Of a stretch of DNA of 46,217 nucleotides, positions 8,231 through 15,349 are shown piece after piece (the stretch's first letter is position 1; the number at the start of each line of letters is the position of its first letter). This stretch comes from Acidimicrobiia bacterium (GTDB lineage Bacteria > Actinomycetota > Acidimicrobiia > Acidimicrobiales > SZUA-35): contig JAOTVU010000020.1 of the NCBI GenBank assembly GCA_029863385.1, positions 1-46,217 of the forward strand, given 5' to 3'. A model generated the notes under the pieces. The model had not been told where the DNA came from. It did no database searches and saw only the letters and a list, made by a program, of their open reading frames with translations. A program made the position numbers and the translations under genes.

Positions 8231-8797
8231 CTACCTGCTCGATCCGTTGCCGGGCGCCGCCTCGGGGCCGCCCCCGTCGCTCTCGGGCCAGACGGCTCGA
8301 AGTCGGTCCCAGGAGTCCCGCAGTGTCATCGGCAGGATACGAGCGTCGGCGATCGAGGTCATGAAGTTGGTGTCGGCCGACCAGCGGGGCACCACGTGGA
8401 CGTGTAGATGATCGGGTTGCGAGCCTCCGCCGGCCTTGCCCTGATTGATGCCGACGTTGATGCCCTGGGGGGAGAAGGCGTCGACGACGGCCTGGGTCGC
8501 GGTGCGAACCAGACGCCACAGGTCGTCGTAGGTGTCGAGAGGAAGGTCGAGCATCGACGGCTCGGCGGCCCGCGGCAGCACCATCAGGTGCCCCGGCGTG
8601 TAGGGGTAGACGTTGAGCAGCACGAAGTTCAGTTCGGTCCGGTGGACGACATAGGTGATCTCGTCGGCGAGTCCGGATTGCTCGATCGTCTCGAACAGCG
8701 ACTTGCCCGGCTCGGGTTCCAGGTAAGCGTGTGGCAGCCCGTCGGCTCCGAGTTCGGGCGGGTGGGCGAGGCGCCACCCCGAGAAGAGATAGTCCAT
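8231..8797 (-). CDS. HIT domain hydrolase/phosphorylase (Ap4A-type)
   Basis: 188-residue histidine-triad protein. The triad is H130-L-H132-V-H134-V-V within QPDHLHVHVVPRW, preceded by the conserved NVGINQGKAGGGS loop. Its mycobacterial counterpart at this place, Rv2613c, is a diadenosine tetraphosphate phosphorylase; the N-terminal FVLLNVYPYTPGHLMVLP also fits that subgroup. Likely role: breaking down Ap4A, a by-product of aminoacyl-tRNA synthetases, which fits its place 12 nt after thrS. The C-terminal 20 residues are Gly/Pro/Ser-rich. ATG start with a GGACGG-like site upstream. Confidence 0.92.
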   Translation of the reverse strand: MDYLFSGWRLAHPPELGADGLPHAYLEPEPGKSLFETIEQSGLADEITYVVHRTELNFVLLNVYPYTPGHLMVLPRAAEPSMLDLPLDTYDDLWRLVRTATQAVVDAFSPQGINVGINQGKAGGGSQPDHLHVHVVPRWSADTNFMTSIADARILPMTLRDSWDRLRAVWPESDGGGPEAAPGNGSSR

Positions 8798-8809
8798 GAA
8801 CCGTCCGAG

Positions 8810-10798
8810 CTAGGCGTGGGAGCCCATCTCGGCGGCCAGGCGCTCGAGGAACGTGTCGAGTGGCAGATCACGTTCGACCTCACCGCCCCGGGGGTTGTCC
8901 CCCACCGTCTTGGCCGCGGCATCGTCGGACCCGACCACCAGCACGTGGGGGATCTTCCGCGTTTTGGCGTTACGGATACGTTTTCCGAGCGGATCGCCGG
9001 CTCCGGTCGTCTCGACCCGGTAGCCTGCGGCCTCCAGCGAGCGCACGACCTCGGCCGCATAATCCTCGTGGTCCTCTGCCACCGGCAGCACTTCGATCTG
9101 TACCGGGGCCAACCACAACGGGAGGTTGCCGGCGTAGTGCTCGAGGAGGACACCGAAGAACCGCTCGATCGATCCCATCAGGGCCCGGTGCACCATGACC
9201 GGCTGCTTCCGCTCGCCACTGGCGGCCACGTACTCGAGACCGAACCGCTCCGGGAGCTGGAAGTCGGCCTGGATCGTGGAGAGCTGCCACGACCGGCCTA
9301 TCGCATCGCGCACGTCGACGTCGATCTTCGGCCCGTAGAAGGCGCCGGCTCCCTCGTCGACCGTGTAGTCGAGTCCGCTGCTGTCGAGGGCCGCCCTGAG
9401 GCTCTCCGTGGCGTGATCCCAGATCTCGTCGGATCCGACCGACTTCTCGGGCGGCCGCGTCGAAAGCTTGGCGTCGAAGTCCGTGAAGCCGAACGCCCGC
9501 AGAACGTCGAGCACGAAGTCCAGCAGATTGCACAACTCGTCGGCCAGACCCTCCTGGGACACGAAGACGTGGGCGTCGTCCTGCGTGAAGCCCCGGATGC
9601 GCATGAGGCCGTGCAGCGTGCCGGCCCGCTCGTAGCGATACACCGTGCCCAACTCGTAGAGCCGCATGGGCAGCTCCCGGTACGACCGTTGCCGTGAACG
9701 GTAGATGAGCACGTGCATCGGGCAGTTCATCGGCTTCGGGTAGTACGTGCCGTTGTCCATCTCCATCGGCGGGTACATGCTGTCGGCGTAGAAGTCGAGG
9801 TGGCCGGACTGCTCGAACAGCCGGGCGTTGGCCAGATGGGGCGTGTAGGCGAACGCGTAGTCGGCCTCGATGTGGCGCTGCCGCGAGAAGTCCTCCATCA
9901 GCTTGCGGACGATCGAACCCTTCGGATGCCAGATGGCGAGACCGCCCCCAAGCTCGGACGGGAACGACAGCAGATCGAGCTCGTTGGCCAGCTTGCGGTG
10001 ATCACGTTTCGCCGCCTCTTCCAGTCGGTGCAGGTGCTCGGCCAGCTGCTTCTTCGACGCCCACGCCGTGCCGTAGATGCGCTGCAGCATCGGCCGGTGC
10101 TCGTCGCCCCGCCAATAGGCACCGGCCACGCTCATCAGCTTGAAGTGGCCGAGACGGCCCGTGGACGGGACGTGGGGGCCGACACACATGTCGACGAAGG
10201 AATCGCTGTTGCGGTAGAAGCTGATGACGTCGCCCGCGGCCTCATTGGCCAGCTCGGCATCGAGCCGCTCACCGTCGGCACCGGAGGTGACCCGCTCGAT
10301 GATGTCGCGCTTGTACTGGTGGTCGGCCATCAGCTCCAGCGCCTCGTCGGCCGACACCTCGGAGCGGACGAACGGCTGGTCGGCCGCGACGATCTCCCGC
10401 ATCTTGTCCTCGATGCGGGCCAGGTCCTCGTCGCTGAACGTCTGCGATTTGCCGTCGGGCCCCGGTGGCAGCTCGAAGTCGTAGTAGAAGCCGTTCTCGA
10501 TGGGCGGGCCGATGGCGAACGTGGCCCCGGGCCAGAGTTCGAGAACGGCCTGGGCCAGAACATGGGCCGTGGAGTGGCGCAGGATGTGCAGGCCCCGCTC
10601 GGAGTCGGGCACCACGACTTCGACCTGCTGGCCGTCGTCCAGTGGCGCATCGAGATCGACCTCATGACCGTCGACCACACCGGCGATGGCGTCTTTGCCC
10701 AGTCGGGAGCCGATATCGGTGGCCAGGTCACCGACGGTGGCGCCATCGGGCAGACGGCGCTGTGATCCATCGGGCAGGGCTACCGAAATCTCGCTCAT
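8810..10798 (-). CDS. thrS: Threonyl-tRNA synthetase
   Basis: 662-residue class II synthetase with all expected parts: TGS domain (1-65), editing/SAD domain (about 70-230, with HSTAHVLAQA), catalytic core (about 265-545) and C-terminal anticodon-binding domain (about 560-662). The zinc-site Cys359 is in PMNCPMH, with its partner histidines expected in the DDAH and MVHRALMG segments; motif 2 is YRYERAGTLHGLMRIRGF and motif 3 lies in HRALMGSIERF. It charges tRNA-Thr. ATG 10798 lies 7 nt after TAAACT and has no Shine-Dalgarno, suggesting a leaderless start; the TAA of that hexamer is also the stop codon of the small upstream reading frame. First gene of the cluster running to pimA. Confidence 0.98.
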   Translation of the reverse strand: MSEISVALPDGSQRRLPDGATVGDLATDIGSRLGKDAIAGVVDGHEVDLDAPLDDGQQVEVVVPDSERGLHILRHSTAHVLAQAVLELWPGATFAIGPPIENGFYYDFELPPGPDGKSQTFSDEDLARIEDKMREIVAADQPFVRSEVSADEALELMADHQYKRDIIERVTSGADGERLDAELANEAAGDVISFYRNSDSFVDMCVGPHVPSTGRLGHFKLMSVAGAYWRGDEHRPMLQRIYGTAWASKKQLAEHLHRLEEAAKRDHRKLANELDLLSFPSELGGGLAIWHPKGSIVRKLMEDFSRQRHIEADYAFAYTPHLANARLFEQSGHLDFYADSMYPPMEMDNGTYYPKPMNCPMHVLIYRSRQRSYRELPMRLYELGTVYRYERAGTLHGLMRIRGFTQDDAHVFVSQEGLADELCNLLDFVLDVLRAFGFTDFDAKLSTRPPEKSVGSDEIWDHATESLRAALDSSGLDYTVDEGAGAFYGPKIDVDVRDAIGRSWQLSTIQADFQLPERFGLEYVAASGERKQPVMVHRALMGSIERFFGVLLEHYAGNLPLWLAPVQIEVLPVAEDHEDYAAEVVRSLEAAGYRVETTGAGDPLGKRIRNAKTRKIPHVLVVGSDDAAAKTVGDNPRGGEVERDLPLDTFLERLAAEMGSHA

Positions 10799-10805
10799 GG
10801 GCCAA

Positions 10806-10811
10806 AGTTTA
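10806..10811 (-). promoter_or_regulatory. -10 element of a leaderless thrS promoter
   Basis: TAAACT, then 7 nt, then the thrS ATG on the minus strand. The first three bases of the hexamer are the TAA stop of the 65-codon reading frame upstream. No T-box leader or other attenuator fits in the short gap before thrS. Confidence 0.55.
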
Positions 10812-11006
10812 GGCCCGTGGGCGCTGGACCGTCGGCCAATTCCCGCCGAATCCGCCGTCCGGGTTCGCCGGTGCCTTCTGCCCCTGGTATTCCTCCTGCC
10901 ATCCGGTCGCCGTTGCGCCCGAGGCCGATATCATAGCTATTGCCGCAATACCTATTGTAACAATAACTATTGCCGCAATATCTATTGCCAAAGCCACCGG
11001 CCGCAT
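10809..11006 (-). CDS. Possible small single-pass membrane protein built on a pentapeptide repeat
   Basis: 65-codon frame from ATG 11006 to TAA 10809, 26 nt after the plsC stop on the same strand. It encodes a hydrophobic helix (about 4-28) made of five-residue units (ALAID, IAAIV, IVTIG, IAAIA), then a hydrophilic tail with GWQEEYQGQKAPANPDGG. One membrane helix plus a Gly/Pro tail is plausible for a small protein. Codon use is split: the helix uses ATA, ATT, GTT and GCA, very rare elsewhere in this window, while the tail uses the normal G/C-ending codons. No clear Shine-Dalgarno is seen. The repeat at DNA level is a set of perfect palindromes, so the segment may instead be a regulatory array with an accidental reading frame. 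Confidence 0.5.
   Translation of the reverse strand: MRPVALAIDIAAIVIVTIGIAAIAMISASGATATGWQEEYQGQKAPANPDGGFGGNWPTVQRPRA
10938..10989. repeat. Tandem 13-bp palindromes with 15-bp period
   Basis: Three perfect palindromes (TATTGCCGCAATA at 10938-10950, TATTGTAACAATA at 10953-10965, TATTGCCGCAATA at 10968-10980), each separated by two bases, then a half site TATTGCC at 10983. The middle unit differs from its neighbours by a paired C-to-T and G-to-A change that keeps the symmetry. The stretch is strikingly AT-rich for this window. The stems have one-base centres, so protein-binding sites fit better than RNA hairpins. Confidence 0.85.
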
Positions 11007-11032
11007 GCCGGCCGCAACTCGCCGAGAACACC

Positions 11033-11923
11033 TCAGGAGGCGAGTACCTCCGCCAGCGGGCGAAGCGGTCGGGACTCCAGTGCAACCGATGCCGGGACCG
11101 ATTCGCTGACCGGCTCCTCGGTCGGGGTCGGCGCTGCGGGCGGCGCGCCGTTGGCGGCCGGCGGGGGCCCGACGGTGACCGGCTCGACGTCGACCTGTTC
11201 CCTGGTCGCCTCGACCTTCGGATCCTCGACCACCGGTTCCTCGGGCTTCGCCTTGGCCGTCGACCCGGCGTAGGTGTGTTCGTATTCGAGACCGGTGAGT
11301 CGTTGGATCTCGAACATGAGCTCATCGGTCAGCTCCCGATACATGTTCCGGTCGCCGATCCGATCGCGATAGCGGTCGACGGCGATCGGCTCGCCGAATC
11401 GGATCGCCACCCTCTTGCCGAACTTGGGCAGGAACGTGTCGGGCGGTTGAATATCGGCGGTGCCGATCAGACCCACGGGAATCAACGGGGCGCCGGTCTC
11501 GACGGCCAGACGCGCCGCTCCGGTGTGGCCCTTGTGCAGCTTGCCGCTCCGGCTCCGCGTCCCCTCCGGGTAGATACCGAACAGACCACCCTGTTTGAGG
11601 ACCTGACGGGCGGCGTCGAGGGCAGCGGCCGCATGGTCGCCGCCCCGACGATCGATGGGGATCATACCGAGGGCGGGGAAGAGATGTTTGGTCTTCCAGT
11701 CATCGAGATACTCGGCTTTGCCGACGTAGATCAGGTTCCGGTTCAGCACCGCGGGCACGAACAGGGAGTCGATGAACGCCGCGTGGTTGGGGCACAGCAC
11801 GGCGGGACCGGTTTCGGGAACGTGATGGAGACCCTCGACCTCGAAGCGCCAGAGACGCTGAACCAACGGTTGCAGGATGCGGCGGGCCGGCGCCTGATAC
11901 CGGCCTATCCCCTCGGGAATCAT
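11033..11923 (-). CDS. 1-acyl-sn-glycerol-3-phosphate acyltransferase family protein
   Basis: 296-residue PlsC-type acyltransferase. Motif I is NHAAFID (His and Asp catalytic), motif II IPIDRRGG, motif III FGIYPEGTRSRSGKL, and motif IV PLIPVGLIG. It probably acylates lysophosphatidic acid or a related lysolipid at the membrane. After the catalytic domain (about 1-220) there is a Pro/Glu/Val-rich, probably disordered tail of about 70 residues not usual in PlsC. ATG 11923 is preceded by GAGGA; the longer reading adds 93 residues antisense to mshC coding direction and is rejected. It lies 97 nt after mshC on the same strand. A candidate -10 (TACTGT) lies about 45 nt upstream. Confidence 0.88.
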   Translation of the reverse strand: MIPEGIGRYQAPARRILQPLVQRLWRFEVEGLHHVPETGPAVLCPNHAAFIDSLFVPAVLNRNLIYVGKAEYLDDWKTKHLFPALGMIPIDRRGGDHAAAALDAARQVLKQGGLFGIYPEGTRSRSGKLHKGHTGAARLAVETGAPLIPVGLIGTADIQPPDTFLPKFGKRVAIRFGEPIAVDRYRDRIGDRNMYRELTDELMFEIQRLTGLEYEHTYAGSTAKAKPEEPVVEDPKVEATREQVDVEPVTVGPPPAANGAPPAAPTPTEEPVSESVPASVALESRPLRPLAEVLAS

Positions 11924-12020
11924 GCTCAGGTGTCCTCGCTTTGATGCCAGGGCTTGTGATCCATCGACACAGTAGCAGATGCAAGGGCATCGGCGAAGAG
12001 CAGACAAGACCGAGGAAAGG

Positions 12021-13181
12021 TCACTCGACGATCGAGGATGGGCGGATCGTGGCCGGGCCGGCGTTGAGATCGACCCCGAGCAGCAAGGCCGCCCGGTCGA
12101 CACCAAGCCCCTGTTCGGCCGCAGCGTCGATCGCGGCGACGGCGGACGGTGTGTCGAGGTCGTCGTCCAGGGCGGCCCGGGCCTCTTCGAGACCGCCATC
12201 ACCGCGACCGGCGGCCAGCCACCGCTGGAGGCGGGCTGCGGCCTCGGGCATCATGTCGTCATTCCACTCCCAGGCGGTGCGGTAGTGGTTGGCGACGATG
12301 CCGAGGCGGATGGCCCGTGTGTCGTACTCCTTGCGCAGATCACTGACGAACACGAGGTTGCCCAATGACTTCGACATCTTCTCACCGTCCATCCGGACCA
12401 TGGCCTGATGCATCCAGTGGCGCACGAAAGGTTCGCCGGTCGCGGCGGCCGATTGGGCGGCCTCGCACTCATGGTGCGGAAAGATGAGGTCCGCACCACC
12501 GCCGTGGAGATCGATCGTGGTCCCCAGCTCCCGGAGAGCAAGCGCCGAGCATTCGATGTGCCAGCCCGGGCGGCCCGGCCCCCACAGCGAGTCCCACGCC
12601 GGTTCGCCGTCGGCCGACGGCTGCCACAGCACGAAGTCGAGCGGATTCCGTTTGTTCGGATCATCTGGACGACCGCCCCGCTCGGCCGCATACTCGAGCA
12701 TCGTGTCGTGGTCGTAGCCGGAGATCGTGCCGAAGTCGGGCCAGGTGCTGATGTCGAAGTACACCGCTCCCCCGGCCTCGTAGGCGTGTCCGTTGGCGAG
12801 AACCATGCCGATGAAGCCCCGGATGTCGGCGATGGCCGAGGTGGCCCGGGGCTCGCTCCACGACGGCAACATGTCGAGCGCCTCCATGTCGTCGTCGAAG
12901 CGGGCCGTCTCGGCGGCGGCCAGGTCGAGGTAGTGGACGTCGATCTCGCGGGCCTTCGCCAGGATCGAATCGTCGACATCGGTGATGTTGCGGACACAGC
13001 GGGTCTCGTAACCCAGGTCACGCAGGCGGCGCTGGAGCACATCGTAGGTGACGTAGGTGGTGGCGTGGCCGAGGTGGGTGGCGTCATAGGGCGTGATGCC
13101 GCAGGTGTACATCGTCACGATCGGCCCCTCCGGTTCAAACGGGATGACGGCCTTCGAGGCGGTGTCGTAGAGCTTCAGCAC
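12021..13181 (-). CDS. mshC: Cysteine:GlcN-inositol ligase MshC (mycothiol biosynthesis)
   Basis: 386-residue class I synthetase-like protein. It carries YTCGITPYDATHLGHA (Cys27; HIGH-type motif around 36-39), which is the MshC form and not the CysRS form with VYD.xHIGNA, plus the KMSKS motif in GEKMSKSLGNLVFVS and the zinc-site segments WHIECSAL and FPHHECEAAQ. MshC joins cysteine to glucosaminyl-inositol in mycothiol synthesis, so the organism probably makes mycothiol. GTG 13181 is preferred: it lies 7 nt after TAGTTT, gives the family-like start LKLYDTA, and the 12 extra codons back to ATG 13217 have poor codon bias. A cysteinyl-tRNA synthetase role is less likely from the motif. Confidence 0.88.
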   Translation of the reverse strand: MLKLYDTASKAVIPFEPEGPIVTMYTCGITPYDATHLGHATTYVTYDVLQRRLRDLGYETRCVRNITDVDDSILAKAREIDVHYLDLAAAETARFDDDMEALDMLPSWSEPRATSAIADIRGFIGMVLANGHAYEAGGAVYFDISTWPDFGTISGYDHDTMLEYAAERGGRPDDPNKRNPLDFVLWQPSADGEPAWDSLWGPGRPGWHIECSALALRELGTTIDLHGGGADLIFPHHECEAAQSAAATGEPFVRHWMHQAMVRMDGEKMSKSLGNLVFVSDLRKEYDTRAIRLGIVANHYRTAWEWNDDMMPEAAARLQRWLAAGRGDGGLEEARAALDDDLDTPSAVAAIDAAAEQGLGVDRAALLLGVDLNAGPATIRPSSIVE

Positions 13182-13188
13182 GATATTG

Positions 13189-13194
13189 AAACTA
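13189..13194 (-). promoter_or_regulatory. -10 element of a leaderless mshC promoter
   Basis: TAGTTT on the minus strand, 7 nt before GTG 13181. It would be inside the coding region if ATG 13217 were the start, so this call and the start call stand together. Confidence 0.45.
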
Positions 13195-13280
13195 GCGAAC
13201 TTCCGGTGCCCAACCATCGTCGGGCGGCGGTGGTCGGGCCGGGGTCGGCAGCGGTGACGGTGTAACGCCCACCGAACGGT

Positions 13281-13286
13281 TAGGGT
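13281..13286 (+). promoter_or_regulatory. -10 element of fabI
   Basis: TAGGGT followed by 10 nt and ATG 13297, giving a predicted leader of about three bases. It lies in the 115-nt gap between the divergent mshC and fabI genes. Confidence 0.4.
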
Positions 13287-13296
13287 CAGAGACCAT

Positions 13297-14064
13297 ATGG
13301 GTCTACTGGACGGCAAAAAGATACTCGTCACGGGCGTGTTGACCGACGATTCGTTGGCCTTCGGGGTGGCGCAGTTGGCCCAGCGGGAGGGTGCCGAGGT
13401 GGTGCTCACCGGGTTCGGGCGGGCGCTACGACTGACCGAGCGGACGGCCCGCAAGCTCGATCCGGTGCCGGAGGTCCACGAGCTGGACGTCACCGACCCC
13501 GAACACGGTGCAGCGCTGCGCACGGTTCTCAGCGAGAAGTGGGGACGGGTCGACGGGGTCCTCCACTCCGTCGGCTTCGCACCGGAGGCCTGCCTGGGCG
13601 ACGACTTCTTCGCCCCGACCTGGGATGACGTGTCCGTGGCCGTCCACGTCTCGGCGTATTCGCTGCGGTCCCTGGCCGACATCACCGTTCCGCTGATGAC
13701 CGAGGGCGGCTCCATCGTCGGCCTCACCTTCGACGCAACCGTGGCCTGGCCCGCCTACAACTGGATGGGGGTGGCCAAGGCCGCGCTCGAATCGTTGAAC
13801 CGCTATCTGGCCCGTGAACTCGGACCCAGACAGATCCGGTCCAATCTGGTGGCCGCCGGGCCCATGAAGACGATCGCCGCCAAGTCGATCCCCGGCTTCG
13901 TCGCCTTCGAAACCGAGTGGGTCAAGCGGGCGCCGCTTGGATGGGACGCCACCGACTCCGAGGGCGTGTCGAAGGCATGTGTCGCTCTGCTCTCCGACTG
14001 GTTCCCCCAGACGACGGGATCGATCATCCACGTCGACGGTGGTTACCACTCGGTCGGCGCCTGA
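13297..14064 (+). CDS. fabI: Enoyl-[acyl-carrier-protein] reductase (InhA/FabI type)
   Basis: 255-residue short-chain dehydrogenase fold enzyme that reduces enoyl-ACP with NADH in the last step of fatty acid elongation. N-terminal MGLLDGKKILVTGVLTDDSL and VLTGFGR match InhA/FabI closely. The catalytic pair is Tyr154 and Lys161 in YNWMGVAK, with Phe145 in the place of the InhA substrate-positioning Phe, and HSVGF (Ser91) at the InhA Ser94 position. The loop SNLVAAGPMKTIAAKSIPGF and the end TTGSIIHVDGGYH are conserved. It is a single gene divergent from mshC, and its 3' end faces a terminator-like palindrome. Confidence 0.95.
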   Translation: MGLLDGKKILVTGVLTDDSLAFGVAQLAQREGAEVVLTGFGRALRLTERTARKLDPVPEVHELDVTDPEHGAALRTVLSEKWGRVDGVLHSVGFAPEACLGDDFFAPTWDDVSVAVHVSAYSLRSLADITVPLMTEGGSIVGLTFDATVAWPAYNWMGVAKAALESLNRYLARELGPRQIRSNLVAAGPMKTIAAKSIPGFVAFETEWVKRAPLGWDATDSEGVSKACVALLSDWFPQTTGSIIHVDGGYHSVGA

Positions 14065-14088
14065 AGTCTGAAGGCCCAACCCCTCCCG

Positions 14089-14134
14089 TTCTGTGCGCCC
14101 CACGCCCGGGAAGGCGGGCCGTGCCCGCACAGAA
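14089..14134. terminator. 46-bp palindrome between convergent genes (copy A)
   Basis: Outer arms TTCTGTGCG (14089-14097) and CGCACAGAA (14126-14134) enclose an inner stem CACGCCCG...CGGG-C-CGTG. It sits between the stops of fabI and the M23 gene, so it probably works as a bidirectional terminator. It aligns without gaps, 33 of 46 bases identical, to a second 46-bp palindrome at 26138-26183. Confidence 0.7.
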
Positions 14135-14154
14135 GCGAAAGACGTTGGGCGTCG

Positions 14155-15243
14155 TCAGTGGGCGCCGGAGCAGACGGCGGCCGAGTCGAGGTAGGGGTTG
14201 ATTTGATTGCCGCGACGGCCGGGGTGAATCTCGAAGTGGAGATGCGGTATGCCGGCGGCGTTGCCGTCGTCGCCGACGTAGCCGATCACCTCACCGGCAT
14301 TGACCTGACCGTTCTTTCCGTAGCCCGACATGTGGGTCCCGTAGAAGTAGTTGCCGTATTCGTCCCGTAGATGGAACGACCGCCCGCCGACCCGGTTGCC
14401 GCGATGCTCGACCACGCCACTCACCGGGGCCACGATCGGCGTGCCCGGGCTGGCGAGGATGTCGACGCCCTTGTGCCGCCGCCCACCCGAACGGGGGAAT
14501 CCCCAGGAATCGATGAACGAATGCGGACCCGCCACCGGGCAGGTGAGGAGGAAGAAGCCCTGTTTGCGGCCCCGGTTCTGGGCCCAGGTCGACGCCTTCA
14601 CCGAATCCCGGCGGGCCAGCTGCTGGATGTTGGCCTCCTCAAGTTCCGCCAGCCACGACTGCTCGGCCTCGAGCGCCTGCTGCAGCTCGACCACCCGTGA
14701 ACTCAGCTCCCGGTTGACGTCGGTCCGAACCGCCAGTTCGGCCTGGGCGATTTCGAGATCCTTCTGTTTGGCGTAGAAGCTCTTGAAGACCTCGGTGTCG
14801 GCCAGCAGGGCGGCGTCGCCGAGGGCGTTGGCGCGGAGGCCGGCGTTGAGATCGGTGAGCTCGAGCAGACCCACGTCGAGGTCGCTGCGCCGATAGGTGT
14901 TGACGGCGCTTCGAACCGTGGTGTCGGCGATGTCACGGGCCTCCTGCTGGATCTCCTTCATACCGGCCTGCGCTTCGAGCAGGGAACGGTCGTCGTTCTG
15001 CTTCTGCAGCGTGGCCAGCTGCAGCGCGACCTCGGCGTCGGCCACCCGATCACGGGTGTCGGTCAGGCTCATGGCCCGGAGAGGCGTGGCCGGCTCGACG
15101 GCGGCCTCCAACGCCACCATCGACGGCACAAACGGACTGTTCAGGCGCTCCTCGGCGTTCGCCTGGCGCTCGGCACCGTCGCCGATCAACAGCCATAGCA
15201 TTGGCCCGAACCCCAGCAGACAGAGAGTGAGACGTCTCCGCAC
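14155..15243 (-). CDS. Exported coiled-coil M23 metallopeptidase
   Basis: 362 residues. An N-terminal hydrophobic segment (5-21, LTLCLLGFGPMLWLLIG) acts as signal peptide or anchor. Residues about 58-215 are a long helical, probably coiled-coil region. The C-terminal LytM/M23 domain (about 240-355) carries the zinc pattern H-K-G-V-D and the H-L-H-F-E-I-H motif. The layout matches EnvC/NlpD/RipC-like cell-wall hydrolases or their activators. All zinc residues are present, so catalysis is possible. GTG start 8 nt after TAGTCT. It resembles the second M23 gene at 21642-23360 in layout but lacks the Thr-rich linkers. Confidence 0.88.
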   Translation of the reverse strand: MRRRLTLCLLGFGPMLWLLIGDGAERQANAEERLNSPFVPSMVALEAAVEPATPLRAMSLTDTRDRVADAEVALQLATLQKQNDDRSLLEAQAGMKEIQQEARDIADTTVRSAVNTYRRSDLDVGLLELTDLNAGLRANALGDAALLADTEVFKSFYAKQKDLEIAQAELAVRTDVNRELSSRVVELQQALEAEQSWLAELEEANIQQLARRDSVKASTWAQNRGRKQGFFLLTCPVAGPHSFIDSWGFPRSGGRRHKGVDILASPGTPIVAPVSGVVEHRGNRVGGRSFHLRDEYGNYFYGTHMSGYGKNGQVNAGEVIGYVGDDGNAAGIPHLHFEIHPGRRGNQINPYLDSAAVCSGAH

Positions 15244-15251
15244 GGTGTTCT

Positions 15252-15257
15252 AGACTA
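15252..15257 (-). promoter_or_regulatory. -10 element of the first M23 gene
   Basis: TAGTCT on the minus strand, 8 nt before GTG 15243, another hexamer-to-start spacing compatible with leaderless transcription. Confidence 0.45.
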
Positions 15258-15349
15258 TCGCACCGTCGTTAGCCGTCCGTACACCTCCCGGGCACCGAAT
15301 CCTCGACCTCCTTGTCGTCGACCTCGACTCGACCGGGACGACCAGAGGA

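Noticed and set aside
10938-10989. CRISPR-like short repeats
   Set aside because: The units are only 13 bp with 2-bp gaps and no spacers, so this is not a CRISPR array.
10799-11032. T-box or attenuator leader for thrS
   Set aside because: The promoter-like hexamer lies 7 nt from the start codon, which leaves no leader RNA.
10795-11325. 176-codon minus-strand frame with a repeated Tyr-Cys-Gly-Asn pattern
   Set aside because: It overlaps the end of plsC and the palindrome array in another frame; the repeat is a by-product of the 15-bp DNA repeat.
12021-13181. Cysteinyl-tRNA synthetase instead of MshC
   Set aside because: The TPYDATHLGHA motif and GNLVFVS segment are those of MshC; CysRS has a different form of the HIGH region.
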